From Chondrinema litorale (GTDB taxonomy: Bacteria > Bacteroidota > Bacteroidia > Cytophagales > Flammeovirgaceae): 64,000 bases of DNA. The notes beneath the pieces are model-generated. The model saw nothing but the letters and a program-made list of their open reading frames with translations. It did not search any database and was not told where the DNA came from. Position 1 is the first letter of the stretch, and each line of letters starts with the position of its first letter. The stretch covers positions 62,001 through 126,000 of the forward strand of contig NZ_CP111048.1 of assembly GCF_026250525.1 (NCBI RefSeq), in the 5' to 3' direction. This document shows, piece after piece, positions 55,127-63,531 of this stretch. Position numbers and translations under genes: made by a program.

Positions 55127-58108
55127 ATGGCTATCAGGTATATTTTAATAACAATACTTTGTTATCCCGGAATTTTATTCTCTCAATCAGCCGATACTAC
55201 ACAAGCAAATTCTACTTGGCAAATTGCCAACGAGTTTTACACTACCAAAAATTACGACAGTGCTTCTCTGTATTATGATTCAGCCGCAAATCAGTTTAAG
55301 CAGGCAGAAGTCTATAGTAGAGCTGGACATTGTTTATTGCGAACTGCAAATTGCTATTTTCGAGATTATAAATTCGAAGAAGCCATTCCGTTTTATGATG
55401 AGTGTATAGCAACTTTGTTACTAACTTATGATAAAAATGATTTAAAACTCGCTGTGCCTTATAGCAATCTCGGAAGAGCTTACAGGCAAGTTGGCAAGCC
55501 CTTTAAAGCCTTAGAATATGAACAAAAAACTTACGATATAAGATTAAATGAATTAGGTGATAATGATGTAACTACTGGACATTCGCTGTACAACCTCGGT
55601 ATTTTGTATATGGATATTGGCGATTACGGTAAATCTAAAAATTGTTATTTTAAAGCACTACCTATTTATAAATCGCATTTTGGTGAGTACCATAGAAAAA
55701 TTTCTGATGTATATGTGAACATGGGAATTTTGTATGATAAAGCCGGAGATGTAAACCATGCAATAACTTATTATCTAAAAGCCAATGAGATTGATATAAG
55801 CATGCATGACGAAACTTACTGGCTGCTTGCTTACAATTATAATAATCTGGGAATCTCTTATAACAATCTGGAAAATGATTCTTTAGCTAAATATTACCTT
55901 GAAAAATCTCTTATAATTGCAAATGCAAATAACTTACACGAAGTGGCGGTTTCATCTAACAGACACTTGGGAGATATATACCTTTCGCGTGAGAAATACG
56001 ACAAAGCATTGAGCTTTTACAATGTAGCAATGAAAGAAAGTTTGGATAAACTAGGAGAAATACATCCACAAACACACGATTTGTATACATCTCTCTCTTT
56101 ACTAAATCAAAAACAAGGGAATTACAAAATTGCCGAACAACATTTGCAAACTGCTTTAAAAATTGTAAAAGCCCTTTATAAAGACATTCATCCTTGGATT
56201 GGAGATAATTACCAACAACTTGCACAACTTTATAGGGAACAAGAAAAATTTACAGAAGCAAAAAATGCCATTAAAGCCGGAATTGGCTCAGTTTCATTTT
56301 ATAAGATCAACTTTAATCAAGAATCTTCTTTTGAAAAAATACTTAATCCTACCGTTTTACTGGATTTATTAATTGAAGATGCTGCTATACTTGAAACAGA
56401 ATACCAAAATGCTGATGCCAACTTATCTTCACTTTATAATGCTTTGGAAAGATACAAGCATGCAAATGCTTTGATCGATCATTTACGCAGGGGTTACATT
56501 GCAGAAGGTTCTAAAATTTTATTGCAAAAAGAAACGGTGCATGTTTACGAAAAAGCCATTAAACTCTGCAATGAGATTTATCTCAAAACCGATTCGGTTA
56601 AGTATCTGGAAATGGCTTTTGAGTTTTCAGAAAAAAATAAAGCCACCATCTTAGCCGAAACCATTCAAGCAGATGAGATAAGCAACATACAGGGTGTACC
56701 TCAAAATATTTTACAACAGGAAAAAACGCTTAAGCAAAAAATTACATTGGCTGAACAAAATCTGGCAAACGAACCTGAATCAGAAGCAATCTCTCAAGAG
56801 ATTATCAATCTAAAATGGCAATACGATTCTCTTTCTAAAAAAATTGCCGATGCCTACCCTCAATATTACGATATGAAATACAACCTAGAGGTAGCTTCAG
56901 TAAATGGTATTATGGAAAACTTACCAAATAAACAGGCAGTGCTCTCTTACTTCGAAGGTGAAAATAGTTGGTATATATTCTGTATCACAAACAATTCTAT
57001 CACACTAGATAAAACACAAAAACAAGATTTAAGCACCAAAGAACTACAAATTTTCAGACAAGCCATTTCCGATAATCAATCTGACTTTAGCACAATCAAT
57101 CATCTTGCTTTTAAAATCTACAAAGAGTTGGTACAAAAACCATTGGCTAACCACGATGCTATCGAAACTATTACCATTGTTCCTGATGGTATTCTTGGTT
57201 ATTTGCCTTTCGATGCATTGGTTAGCGAACTGTCGATAGAAACAGCCAAACCTCATTTTTTGGTGGAAGATTATGCTTTGTCTTATGTAAACTCTATGAC
57301 TTTAGAAACAGGTAAATTTATTAGCGATACAAAGCCGCAAATTTCTTATGTTGGTTTTGCACCAGACTACTCCAATCAAATCGAGTCTGGAAATAATACG
57401 CTGGCTATGTATCGAGATGCCCTGTCTCAACTTTCAGGAACATCTAAAGAAGTAAATTTTGCTACTGGTATTTTTTCAGGCAAAGCATTTTTAGGAGATG
57501 ATGCTACCGAAACTAATTTTAAGAATTTAAATAAATCTACTGCTATTTTACATCTTGCTATGCATGCCACGGTAGACGATGAAGACCCCAACCGATCTAA
57601 ACTTTTGTTTACGCAAACAGCAGAAAATACAACCGACAGTTTAGATGATGGCTTTTTAAATGCCTTTGAAATTTATGGACTAAAGCTTTCTTCAAATTTA
57701 GCTGTATTGAGTGCTTGCAATACTGGATATGGTAAAATTCAGAAAGGGGAAGGTATTATGAGTCTTTCAAGGGCTTTCCAATATGCGGGCTGCCCAAGTA
57801 TTGTAATGAGTTTGTGGCGGGCAAAAGACCAACCAACTACTGAGGTAATGGGTTATTTCTTTGAAAACTTAAAAGCTGGTTTACCAAAAAACGAAGCTTT
57901 AAGAGATGCAAAGTTAAAGTACCTCAAAACGGCAGATCCTTTAAAAGCGCACCCTGCAAACTGGGCAACATTTGTGCTTTTAGGCGACACTACTCCGGTT
58001 AAAATTCCATTTGCTACTACAAGCTGGTGGGCTACAGTAATTATTACTGTATTTATTTTAGCTTCTATGTTTTCGTATTTTTTAAGAAAGAAAAAACTAC
58101 CCGCCTAA
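55127..58108 (+). CDS. periplasmic TPR-CHAT caspase-like protein
   Basis: The 993-residue product has a signal peptide (1-20, ending ILFSQS), about ten tetratricopeptide repeats (30-430), a linker helix region and a C-terminal CHAT domain (about 640-955) of the caspase fold. The probable catalytic pair is His813 (HLAMHATVDDE) and Cys864 (LSACNTGYG). One membrane helix (about 965-985, ahead of RKKKLPA) ends the protein. The layout predicts a periplasmic protease anchored in the inner membrane. CHAT proteases usually cut a partner protein in response to a signal read by the TPRs. The sigma/anti-sigma pair nearby may belong to the same pathway. Confidence 0.85.
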   Translation: MAIRYILITILCYPGILFSQSADTTQANSTWQIANEFYTTKNYDSASLYYDSAANQFKQAEVYSRAGHCLLRTANCYFRDYKFEEAIPFYDECIATLLLTYDKNDLKLAVPYSNLGRAYRQVGKPFKALEYEQKTYDIRLNELGDNDVTTGHSLYNLGILYMDIGDYGKSKNCYFKALPIYKSHFGEYHRKISDVYVNMGILYDKAGDVNHAITYYLKANEIDISMHDETYWLLAYNYNNLGISYNNLENDSLAKYYLEKSLIIANANNLHEVAVSSNRHLGDIYLSREKYDKALSFYNVAMKESLDKLGEIHPQTHDLYTSLSLLNQKQGNYKIAEQHLQTALKIVKALYKDIHPWIGDNYQQLAQLYREQEKFTEAKNAIKAGIGSVSFYKINFNQESSFEKILNPTVLLDLLIEDAAILETEYQNADANLSSLYNALERYKHANALIDHLRRGYIAEGSKILLQKETVHVYEKAIKLCNEIYLKTDSVKYLEMAFEFSEKNKATILAETIQADEISNIQGVPQNILQQEKTLKQKITLAEQNLANEPESEAISQEIINLKWQYDSLSKKIADAYPQYYDMKYNLEVASVNGIMENLPNKQAVLSYFEGENSWYIFCITNNSITLDKTQKQDLSTKELQIFRQAISDNQSDFSTINHLAFKIYKELVQKPLANHDAIETITIVPDGILGYLPFDALVSELSIETAKPHFLVEDYALSYVNSMTLETGKFISDTKPQISYVGFAPDYSNQIESGNNTLAMYRDALSQLSGTSKEVNFATGIFSGKAFLGDDATETNFKNLNKSTAILHLAMHATVDDEDPNRSKLLFTQTAENTTDSLDDGFLNAFEIYGLKLSSNLAVLSACNTGYGKIQKGEGIMSLSRAFQYAGCPSIVMSLWRAKDQPTTEVMGYFFENLKAGLPKNEALRDAKLKYLKTADPLKAHPANWATFVLLGDTTPVKIPFATTSWWATVIITVFILASMFSYFLRKKKLPA

Positions 58109-58123
58109 ATCTTAAGCGGGTAG
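58097..58123 (-). terminator. terminator of metY overlapping the TPR-CHAT stop
   Basis: Perfect arms CTACCCGC and GCGGGTAG with an 11-nt loop. On the minus strand six T follow. The stem overlaps the last codons of the convergent gene. Confidence 0.65.
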
Positions 58124-58149
58124 TAATATAGACCATAATTTAGTATGTA

Positions 58150-59460
58150 TTAAAGATAGATTTTTGCAAATGCATTTTGCAAGTCAGCTTTTATATCATC
58201 TATGTGCTCAATTCCCACAGAAATTCTCAATTGATTTGGAGTAACACCAGACGCTTTTTGTTCTTCATCACTCAATTGTTGGTGTGTAGTAGCTGCCGGT
58301 TGGATAATCAAAGTTTTAGCATCTCCAACATTTGCCAAATGGCTAATCAACTCTAAGCTATCTACAAATTTTGCCGCTTTTTCAAGTCCTCCTTTTAATT
58401 CAAAAGTTAATACTCCGCCAAATCCCTTACGCAAATATTTTCTGGCTAATTCGTGATAAGGACTAGAAGGTAATCCCAGATAATTTACTTTCTCAACCAT
58501 CGGGTGTGCTTCTAACCAAGTGGCTAGTTCCAATGCATTTTGCACGGTTCTTTCCATTCTCAGCGAAAGTGTCTCTAATCCTTGTATCAACTGGAAAGCA
58601 TTAAACGGACTGATAGATGGACCAAAATCTCTTAAACCTTCTACTCTGCATCGGATGGCATAAGCTACATTTGGCAAACCAATTGGGTTTCCTTCTCCAA
58701 AAATTTCCCAGAATTTGATTCCATGATAACCTTCTGCTGGTTCTGTAAATTGAGGAAATTTCCCATTGCCCCAATTAAAATTACCGCCATCTACAATTAC
58801 ACCACCTATACATGTGCCATGCCCACCAATCCATTTAGTAGCAGAAGCAACCACCACATTCGCACCGTATTTAATTGGTTGGAATAAATAACCTCCAGCA
58901 CCAAATGTATTGTCCACAACCAAAGGAATATTATACTTTTGAGCAATAGAAGCAATGCTTTTAAAGTCTGGAATGTTGAATCGAGGATTACCAATAGTTT
59001 CAAGATAAATGGCTTTTGTTTTACTATCAATTAATTTTTCAAATGTTTCGGGCTCGTCGTCTTCAGTAAATCTTGCCTGAATACCCAATCTTTTAAATGT
59101 GACTTTAAATTGGTTGTAAGAGCCTCCGTAAAGGTTTTTGGTACTAATAAAATTATCTCCTGCTTGTAGAATGTTACTTAGTGCAACAAATTGAGCGGCT
59201 TGTCCCGATGCTACTGCAATGGCTGCTACTCCACCTTCTAAAGCTGCGATGCGTTTCTCGAAAACATCTGCAGTTGGATTCATTATTCTAGAATAGATGT
59301 TGCCAAATTCTTTTAGTGCAAAAAGGTTAGCACTGTGTTCTGAGTTTTTAAATGTGTATGAAGTTGTCTGGTAGATTGGAACTGCTCTCGAACGGGTTGT
59401 TTCGTCGATTTCCTGTCCTGCATGCAATTGTAAAGTTTCAAATTTCAGTGAATTAGTCAT
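58150..59460 (-). CDS. metY: O-acetylhomoserine sulfhydrylase (MetY type)
   Basis: The 436-residue PLP enzyme joins O-acetylhomoserine with sulfide to give homocysteine. It shows the Cys/Met metabolism PLP signature with Lys209 in VVASATKWIGGHGTC, the GNIYSRIMNPTADVFE block and RISVGIEH near the C-terminus. Length fits the O-acetylhomoserine/O-acetylserine sulfhydrylase group (about 430) better than the shorter cystathionine enzymes. It stands alone. A two-part conserved motif lies 67-100 bp upstream; I found no SAM riboswitch there. Confidence 0.9.
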   Translation of the reverse strand: MTNSLKFETLQLHAGQEIDETTRSRAVPIYQTTSYTFKNSEHSANLFALKEFGNIYSRIMNPTADVFEKRIAALEGGVAAIAVASGQAAQFVALSNILQAGDNFISTKNLYGGSYNQFKVTFKRLGIQARFTEDDEPETFEKLIDSKTKAIYLETIGNPRFNIPDFKSIASIAQKYNIPLVVDNTFGAGGYLFQPIKYGANVVVASATKWIGGHGTCIGGVIVDGGNFNWGNGKFPQFTEPAEGYHGIKFWEIFGEGNPIGLPNVAYAIRCRVEGLRDFGPSISPFNAFQLIQGLETLSLRMERTVQNALELATWLEAHPMVEKVNYLGLPSSPYHELARKYLRKGFGGVLTFELKGGLEKAAKFVDSLELISHLANVGDAKTLIIQPAATTHQQLSDEEQKASGVTPNQLRISVGIEHIDDIKADLQNAFAKIYL

Positions 59461-59526
59461 GATCTTGTTTTTTTTAAATTTTCAATATTTAGAATTTTTA
59501 GATCCCATTTTCGGGTGTTTTCGAGG

Positions 59527-59560
59527 CTTAATAGGAAGGGGAAAAAGATTATTACCGGCC
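59527..59560 (-). promoter_or_regulatory. two-part conserved motif, copy 2 (metY leader)
   Basis: CTTAATAG (59527-59534), 13 bp, then ATTATTACCGGCC (59548-59560) on the plus strand: identical blocks and spacing to copy 1. It lies upstream of metY on the minus strand, and 164 bp before the cyclase gene on the plus strand. Confidence 0.5.
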
Positions 59561-59724
59561 GCTGAAAAATTTTTTTATTTTTTTTTCAAATAGTGTTGTA
59601 ACAACCTGTAAAAGGCTATTTTTCTAAGTATTTTTTTTCTTTAGAGAAGAATTTACAATTGCCTAGTAGGTAAAATTGAGAAAGTATAAGTATATTTCTT
59701 TTTTTCATCATCCCCTTTTTAGCA

Positions 59725-61044
59725 ATGGCTCAGGTTAAATCTACCATTAGGTATTGTGACCTAAACCGGGAAGTTTCTGTAGAGAAACCCGGATTAAGTA
59801 TATTAGAATATTCTATTATTAATAAAATACCACATTTGCACGAATGCGGAGGTCATGGCTTGTGCACCACTTGCAGAATTAGGGTGATCGACGGAGCAGA
59901 AAATCTCTCTTCGCCAACAAAACAAGAAATTGAAACTGCTAAAAAAAGAAACTGGGACCCTTCTATCCGTTTGGGTTGCCAAACAAAACTTAAACACAAC
60001 CAAGTAGCTTTAGAAAGATTACTTTGGACAAGTGCCGAGATTAGTAATCTTCAATTAGAAACAATTCCTTTTGGTATTGGAGATGAGTTAGAACTGGCAT
60101 TTCTATTTTGTGACATGCGCAATTTTACACCTTTGGCAAACCAACATTCTAATTTCGATTTGGCACATATGCTCAATCGCTTTTTTAGTACGTTGGGCGA
60201 TCCTGTTTTTATGAACAATGGCATAATTTACCAATACGCTGGTGATGAAATTGTAGCGCTTTTTGGAACAGACAAATGTTCTAAAACTAAAATGTGTTCA
60301 AATGCTGCAAGAGCTGCTTTAGGAATGTTATATGCCCTAGAAAGATTAAATAAATGGGAATTAAAGGAATTTAATGCAAATTTTGAAGTGGGAATCGGCT
60401 TGCATTTCGGTAAAGCATTTGTCGGAAATATCGGCCACTCCAGACATAAACAGTTTGCTGTAATAGGTGACTCGGTAAATGTAACAAGCAGAATACAGGG
60501 AAAAAATAAAGAACTTAAAACCAACTTGCTAGCTTCTGAAAGCTTCTACAAAAACCTACCAGAAGGAATATTCGATATTGGGAAAATTTCTACCGAAGCC
60601 TTAAAAGGCAAAGACGAACTAATTGCTGTTTACGAAATTCTTAGATATACCAATCCTGATGTGAGTTTTGGGGTACAGTCAACACTAAATGTATTACTGA
60701 AAAATGAAGAGCATTTTGCTACTAATTTTTATGCTAAAGTTTTTGAAAGAGCGCCTAGTGTTAAAAAACTTTTTCAAGAGAATATGACTGAGCAAGGTAA
60801 AATGCTCACTCATATGTTACGCGGAATTATTTACGGATTAAGCAGACCAGAACATCTAAAATTAGGGCTTCGGTCTTTGGGAGAACAACACAAACTCTAT
60901 GGTGTAAAGCACGAACATTATTTGTTAATAAAAGAAATTATTTACGAATCTATCCAAGAAGAATTGGGAGCGGCTTTTACTCCCGATATTGCAAAAGCCT
61001 GGGATACTGCCCTTGATATTATTATTGATGCAATGGATGCTTAA
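59725..61044 (+). CDS. 2Fe-2S ferredoxin / class III cyclase / globin fusion protein
   Basis: This 439-residue soluble protein joins three domains. Residues 1-100 are a 2Fe-2S ferredoxin with Cys41, 47, 50 and 85 (ECGGHGLCTTCR and LGCQTKL). Residues 120-305 are a class III nucleotide cyclase. Its metal-binding Asp130 (FCDMRNFT) and Asp174 (YAGDEIVALFG) and the IGDSVNVTSR block with Asp249, Asn252 and Arg256 are all present, so it should be active. Residues 315-439 are a globin like that of flavohaemoglobins: Tyr336 (B10 position), Gln357 (E7) and proximal His389 (EQHKLYGVKHEHY) are all kept. I infer a cyclase that makes cAMP or cGMP in response to oxygen, nitric oxide or redox state. No receptor gene for the nucleotide is adjacent. 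Confidence 0.88.
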   Translation: MAQVKSTIRYCDLNREVSVEKPGLSILEYSIINKIPHLHECGGHGLCTTCRIRVIDGAENLSSPTKQEIETAKKRNWDPSIRLGCQTKLKHNQVALERLLWTSAEISNLQLETIPFGIGDELELAFLFCDMRNFTPLANQHSNFDLAHMLNRFFSTLGDPVFMNNGIIYQYAGDEIVALFGTDKCSKTKMCSNAARAALGMLYALERLNKWELKEFNANFEVGIGLHFGKAFVGNIGHSRHKQFAVIGDSVNVTSRIQGKNKELKTNLLASESFYKNLPEGIFDIGKISTEALKGKDELIAVYEILRYTNPDVSFGVQSTLNVLLKNEEHFATNFYAKVFERAPSVKKLFQENMTEQGKMLTHMLRGIIYGLSRPEHLKLGLRSLGEQHKLYGVKHEHYLLIKEIIYESIQEELGAAFTPDIAKAWDTALDIIIDAMDA

Positions 61045-61075
61045 AATCGTTTAATTATGACTTTTTAAGCGATTT
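61044..61075. terminator. terminator between cyclase and small membrane gene
   Basis: Arms AAATCGTTTAA and TTAAGCGATTT (one G-T pair) enclose a 10-nt loop, between convergent genes. The T flanks are short. Confidence 0.5.
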
Positions 61076-61393
61076 AAGATTTCTTCTTATGAAAAAGTAT
61101 CATATTGAATAGATAGACTAAAAATAAAGGAGATAAGACAAAAAAGATCATACTAAAATGAATTTTCCTATCACTTTTCTTTATAATCATCAAAATAGTG
61201 AAAGTCAATAAATAGATGCATACAACAAACAATACTAACATACTCCACCCAACTACCATCATACCACCCGCTGCATGATTATCATAACTCTTGCTAAATA
61301 AGTGTAGGGTAGCAACCAGAAAAAAATGTAAAACAAAATTGATATAACTAAGCCAAAATACTTTTTAGCAAAAAGTTTAATCTTATCTACCAT
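61074..61393 (-). pseudogene. small membrane protein gene, apparently frameshifted
   Basis: An ATG at 61393, 1 bp past the rep stop, opens a frame of 44 codons that ends with TGA at 61259. A second frame runs from 61262 to 61074 (62 codons). Joining them at a run of seven T (plus-strand A at 61320-61326) with one extra T would give a continuous protein of about 106 residues with three membrane helices and a natural loop (LHLFSKSYDNHAAGG) between the first two. It may be one gene broken by a 1-bp deletion or read by slippage, or two overlapping small genes. Family unknown. Confidence 0.5.
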
Positions 61394-61394
61394 T

Positions 61395-62372
61395 TCAGAT
61401 CATACTGCTTTCTTCCTCAGCAAACTCTATTACAAACTTTATCTCACCAAACTTTGTAAGCTCTTCGGTTACTTTAGAAACCAAACCAAGCTTTTTAGCC
61501 ATATCCATTCCCTTGTTAATGGTCGGTTTAATTCGCTTGTAATTATTTGACCGCTTGTATTTGTCGAGTCTCATAATCTCCACCAAACGATTATAGCTAT
61601 ACTCCACTTTATTTTCAGAAGTGCAGTGTCTCGCCTGATACAAACATTTGATAAAAAGCTCTACTCCTACGTTTGGTCTACCAGTAGAAATCGCTCTCAA
61701 TTTTTTGTTTATATCAATCGGAAGAGAGAAATAAGTGGAAGGTTTGTTTGAAGGTAAATTCAAGAAAGAGGAATCTACACTCACTTTTATAGTTTTACTA
61801 CCATTCTCAAAAGACAAGAAAGAGTGTATTTCTAGCAGTCTTCTTATTTCAAAACCATGTCCCATACCTTTAGTAGGATTGTACTTGGTTATCGGAATAA
61901 GAAACTCTCTGTGATGTAATTTCTGGAACGAAGCTTTAACTTGTGTTCTTTGAGCCTGTCCCGAAGATCTGATGCCCATAAACTTGTAAAGCGTGCTCAA
62001 CTCAATAGTAAATGATGCTCTGTTTATATTTTCCATATAGGTGAGCTCATTTCTCGATTGAGACAGCTGTGCCAGTATCAATACAGCAGTAAGCAATCTT
62101 ACTTCATTACCAGTAAGCTGCTTAGCAATTTTATCTCTTATCTGAGTATCCAGCCTCTCTTCTATCTCCTGAGGGAATTCAATTGAGTATTCATCTTTCC
62201 CATTTTCATTCAATTTCAGAATCCTGTGAATCGAACTATTGATCTCACTGGCTATATCTGGTTTTAATTGATTACTATCATCAAAAACAGAAAGCTGCTT
62301 AATTTGCTGCCTTGTCTCAATTTTGAGAAGCCTACTCGGATAATTGACTGTATTGGTGCTGTTAACTTTCAT
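61395..62372 (-). CDS. plasmid replication initiator (Rep_3 family)
   Basis: The 325-residue product matches the initiator replication protein family of two winged-helix domains that bind iterons. Blocks include TGNEVRLLTAVLILAQLSQ, INRASFTIELSTLYKFMGI, LPINPDINKKLR-like strands (YFSLPIDINKKLRAI) and VGVELFIKCLY. The upstream 21-bp repeat array is its expected binding site. It is followed at once by the small membrane gene. This gene and its iterons mark the window as part of a plasmid or chromid. Confidence 0.87.
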   Translation of the reverse strand: MKVNSTNTVNYPSRLLKIETRQQIKQLSVFDDSNQLKPDIASEINSSIHRILKLNENGKDEYSIEFPQEIEERLDTQIRDKIAKQLTGNEVRLLTAVLILAQLSQSRNELTYMENINRASFTIELSTLYKFMGIRSSGQAQRTQVKASFQKLHHREFLIPITKYNPTKGMGHGFEIRRLLEIHSFLSFENGSKTIKVSVDSSFLNLPSNKPSTYFSLPIDINKKLRAISTGRPNVGVELFIKCLYQARHCTSENKVEYSYNRLVEIMRLDKYKRSNNYKRIKPTINKGMDMAKKLGLVSKVTEELTKFGEIKFVIEFAEEESSMI

Positions 62373-62416
62373 GTATCAATAATATTCATTCAGGATATTT
62401 AGCACAAGTAAAAAAT

Positions 62417-62731
62417 AATCTTTTTTACTCGTTCAGGGTATATTATGACTCGCAACAAGTACATTATGACTTAACTCTTGTACATTATGACTTACTTATT
62501 GGCTATTTATACTAGTAGTGGGGATATTCTGACGCGATTTATGTACATTATGACTTATTAAATGTCTCTTTTTACTCACCTTTGGTATATTATGACTTAC
62601 TACTTGTACATTATGACTTATTGCAATATTTTGTACATTCTGACTTACCATTTTAACCTTTTGACTTTTAGAAGGTAAGTAAAGACTTAAAATATGTCTA
62701 TTACGACTTAATTATTGTACATTATGCGGGA
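62417..62731. repeat. iteron array of the replication origin
   Basis: About 15 copies of a 15-bp unit, consensus GTACATTATGACTTA, start at 62417, 62438, 62459, 62480, 62501, 62522, 62543, 62564, 62585 and 62606, then 62633, 62654, 62675, 62696 and 62717. The pitch is exactly 21 bp (two helical turns) in both blocks, which are offset by 6 extra bp. Units at 62417, 62501, 62564 and 62654 are degenerate. All lie on the same side as the Rep gene start, as expected for a Rep_3 origin. An AT-rich stretch (62740-62825) follows. Confidence 0.85.
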
Positions 62732-62839
62732 AATATGCGTACATGATATTGATTATCAGATAGTTATGATGGTAATTTTCTCTATATAATATATAAAAGA
62801 TATAAAAACTTTTATTAGAGAAATTCAGTTGAAATTTCT
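62732..62839. other. AT-rich segment beside the iterons
   Basis: About 110 bp of mostly A and T, with runs such as TATATAATATATAAAAGATA, lie between the iterons and the AntA-type gene. This is the kind of stretch where an origin melts. No exact DnaA box was seen. Confidence 0.45.
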
Positions 62840-63511
62840 CTATTCATCATCTTCAGTATTTTTATTTTCAATTCTTTTCTCTGGGTTTAGTTCTTCAGGA
62901 AACTTTCCAGTGTTTTCATTAATCATCGATCTAACTTTGCTGTGGTTTTCTTTATTCCAAGTTTCAACAGTGTCTAAATCTGTAATGCCGAGTTTAAAGC
63001 TTTCGTTAGTTAGTTCTGTGGCAAAATCACGACCTTTAAGTAACAAAAGTGGTAATTCAACATCTTCCATCGTTTGGCCATTAAATAAGACCTTACGACC
63101 TTTGTAGTCTATTTGAATGTAATCTTCATAAGTTCCATTAATACTTTTGATATTAGCCAACAAGCGCTGTTTTGTAGCCTCTAATTTTGAAAATGCTTCT
63201 ACCCTTTTATTTTCTTTAAGGGCTTTTAATGTTTCTTCACACTGAATAAAATATTGTCTGGCTTTGGCTCCCAATTCGTTATTTTCGACCATACAAAGCT
63301 CTTTAGCCATGTGTATAGTCATTAAATAATCTGTTGCTCCGCGACCTCCAGTACCTTTTACTAAAACTTTAGTAAAAGTAACATTTTCTTTAAAATTGTA
63401 TTTATTTATTCTGTTTTTAATCCAATCGTTAAACCTCGATTTTACTTCAAGATATTCATAAAGATCGCGAGCAGAAATTAGATTGCCTTTGTATATTTTA
63501 ATCAGTTCCAT
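62840..63511 (-). CDS. AntA/AntB antirepressor-domain protein
   Basis: The 223-residue product starts with an AntA/AntB domain (1-95: ISARDLYEYLEVKSRFNDWI, NVTFTKVLVKGTGGRGATDY, MAKELCMVENNELG), a family known mainly from phage antirepressors. A charged helical C-terminal part follows. Here it sits between the partition-type gene (20 bp upstream) and the origin, so it may regulate replication or copy number. That role is inference. Confidence 0.82.
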   Translation of the reverse strand: MELIKIYKGNLISARDLYEYLEVKSRFNDWIKNRINKYNFKENVTFTKVLVKGTGGRGATDYLMTIHMAKELCMVENNELGAKARQYFIQCEETLKALKENKRVEAFSKLEATKQRLLANIKSINGTYEDYIQIDYKGRKVLFNGQTMEDVELPLLLLKGRDFATELTNESFKLGITDLDTVETWNKENHSKVRSMINENTGKFPEELNPEKRIENKNTEDDE

Positions 63512-63531
63512 CGCATAAGGGGGTTAAAAAA

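Noticed and set aside
59461..59724. Possible SAM riboswitch before metY
   Set aside because: I looked for the S-box core and for SAM-II-like blocks on the minus strand and found neither.
61053..61064. Iteron-like ATTATGACTTT near the cyclase terminator
   Set aside because: A single isolated match inside a hairpin loop, out of phase with the array and over 1 kb away. Chance is sufficient.
62417..62731. Regularly spaced repeats that could suggest a CRISPR array
   Set aside because: The pitch is 21 bp with 6-bp gaps, far too short for CRISPR spacers, and no cas genes are near. They are iterons beside a Rep_3 gene.
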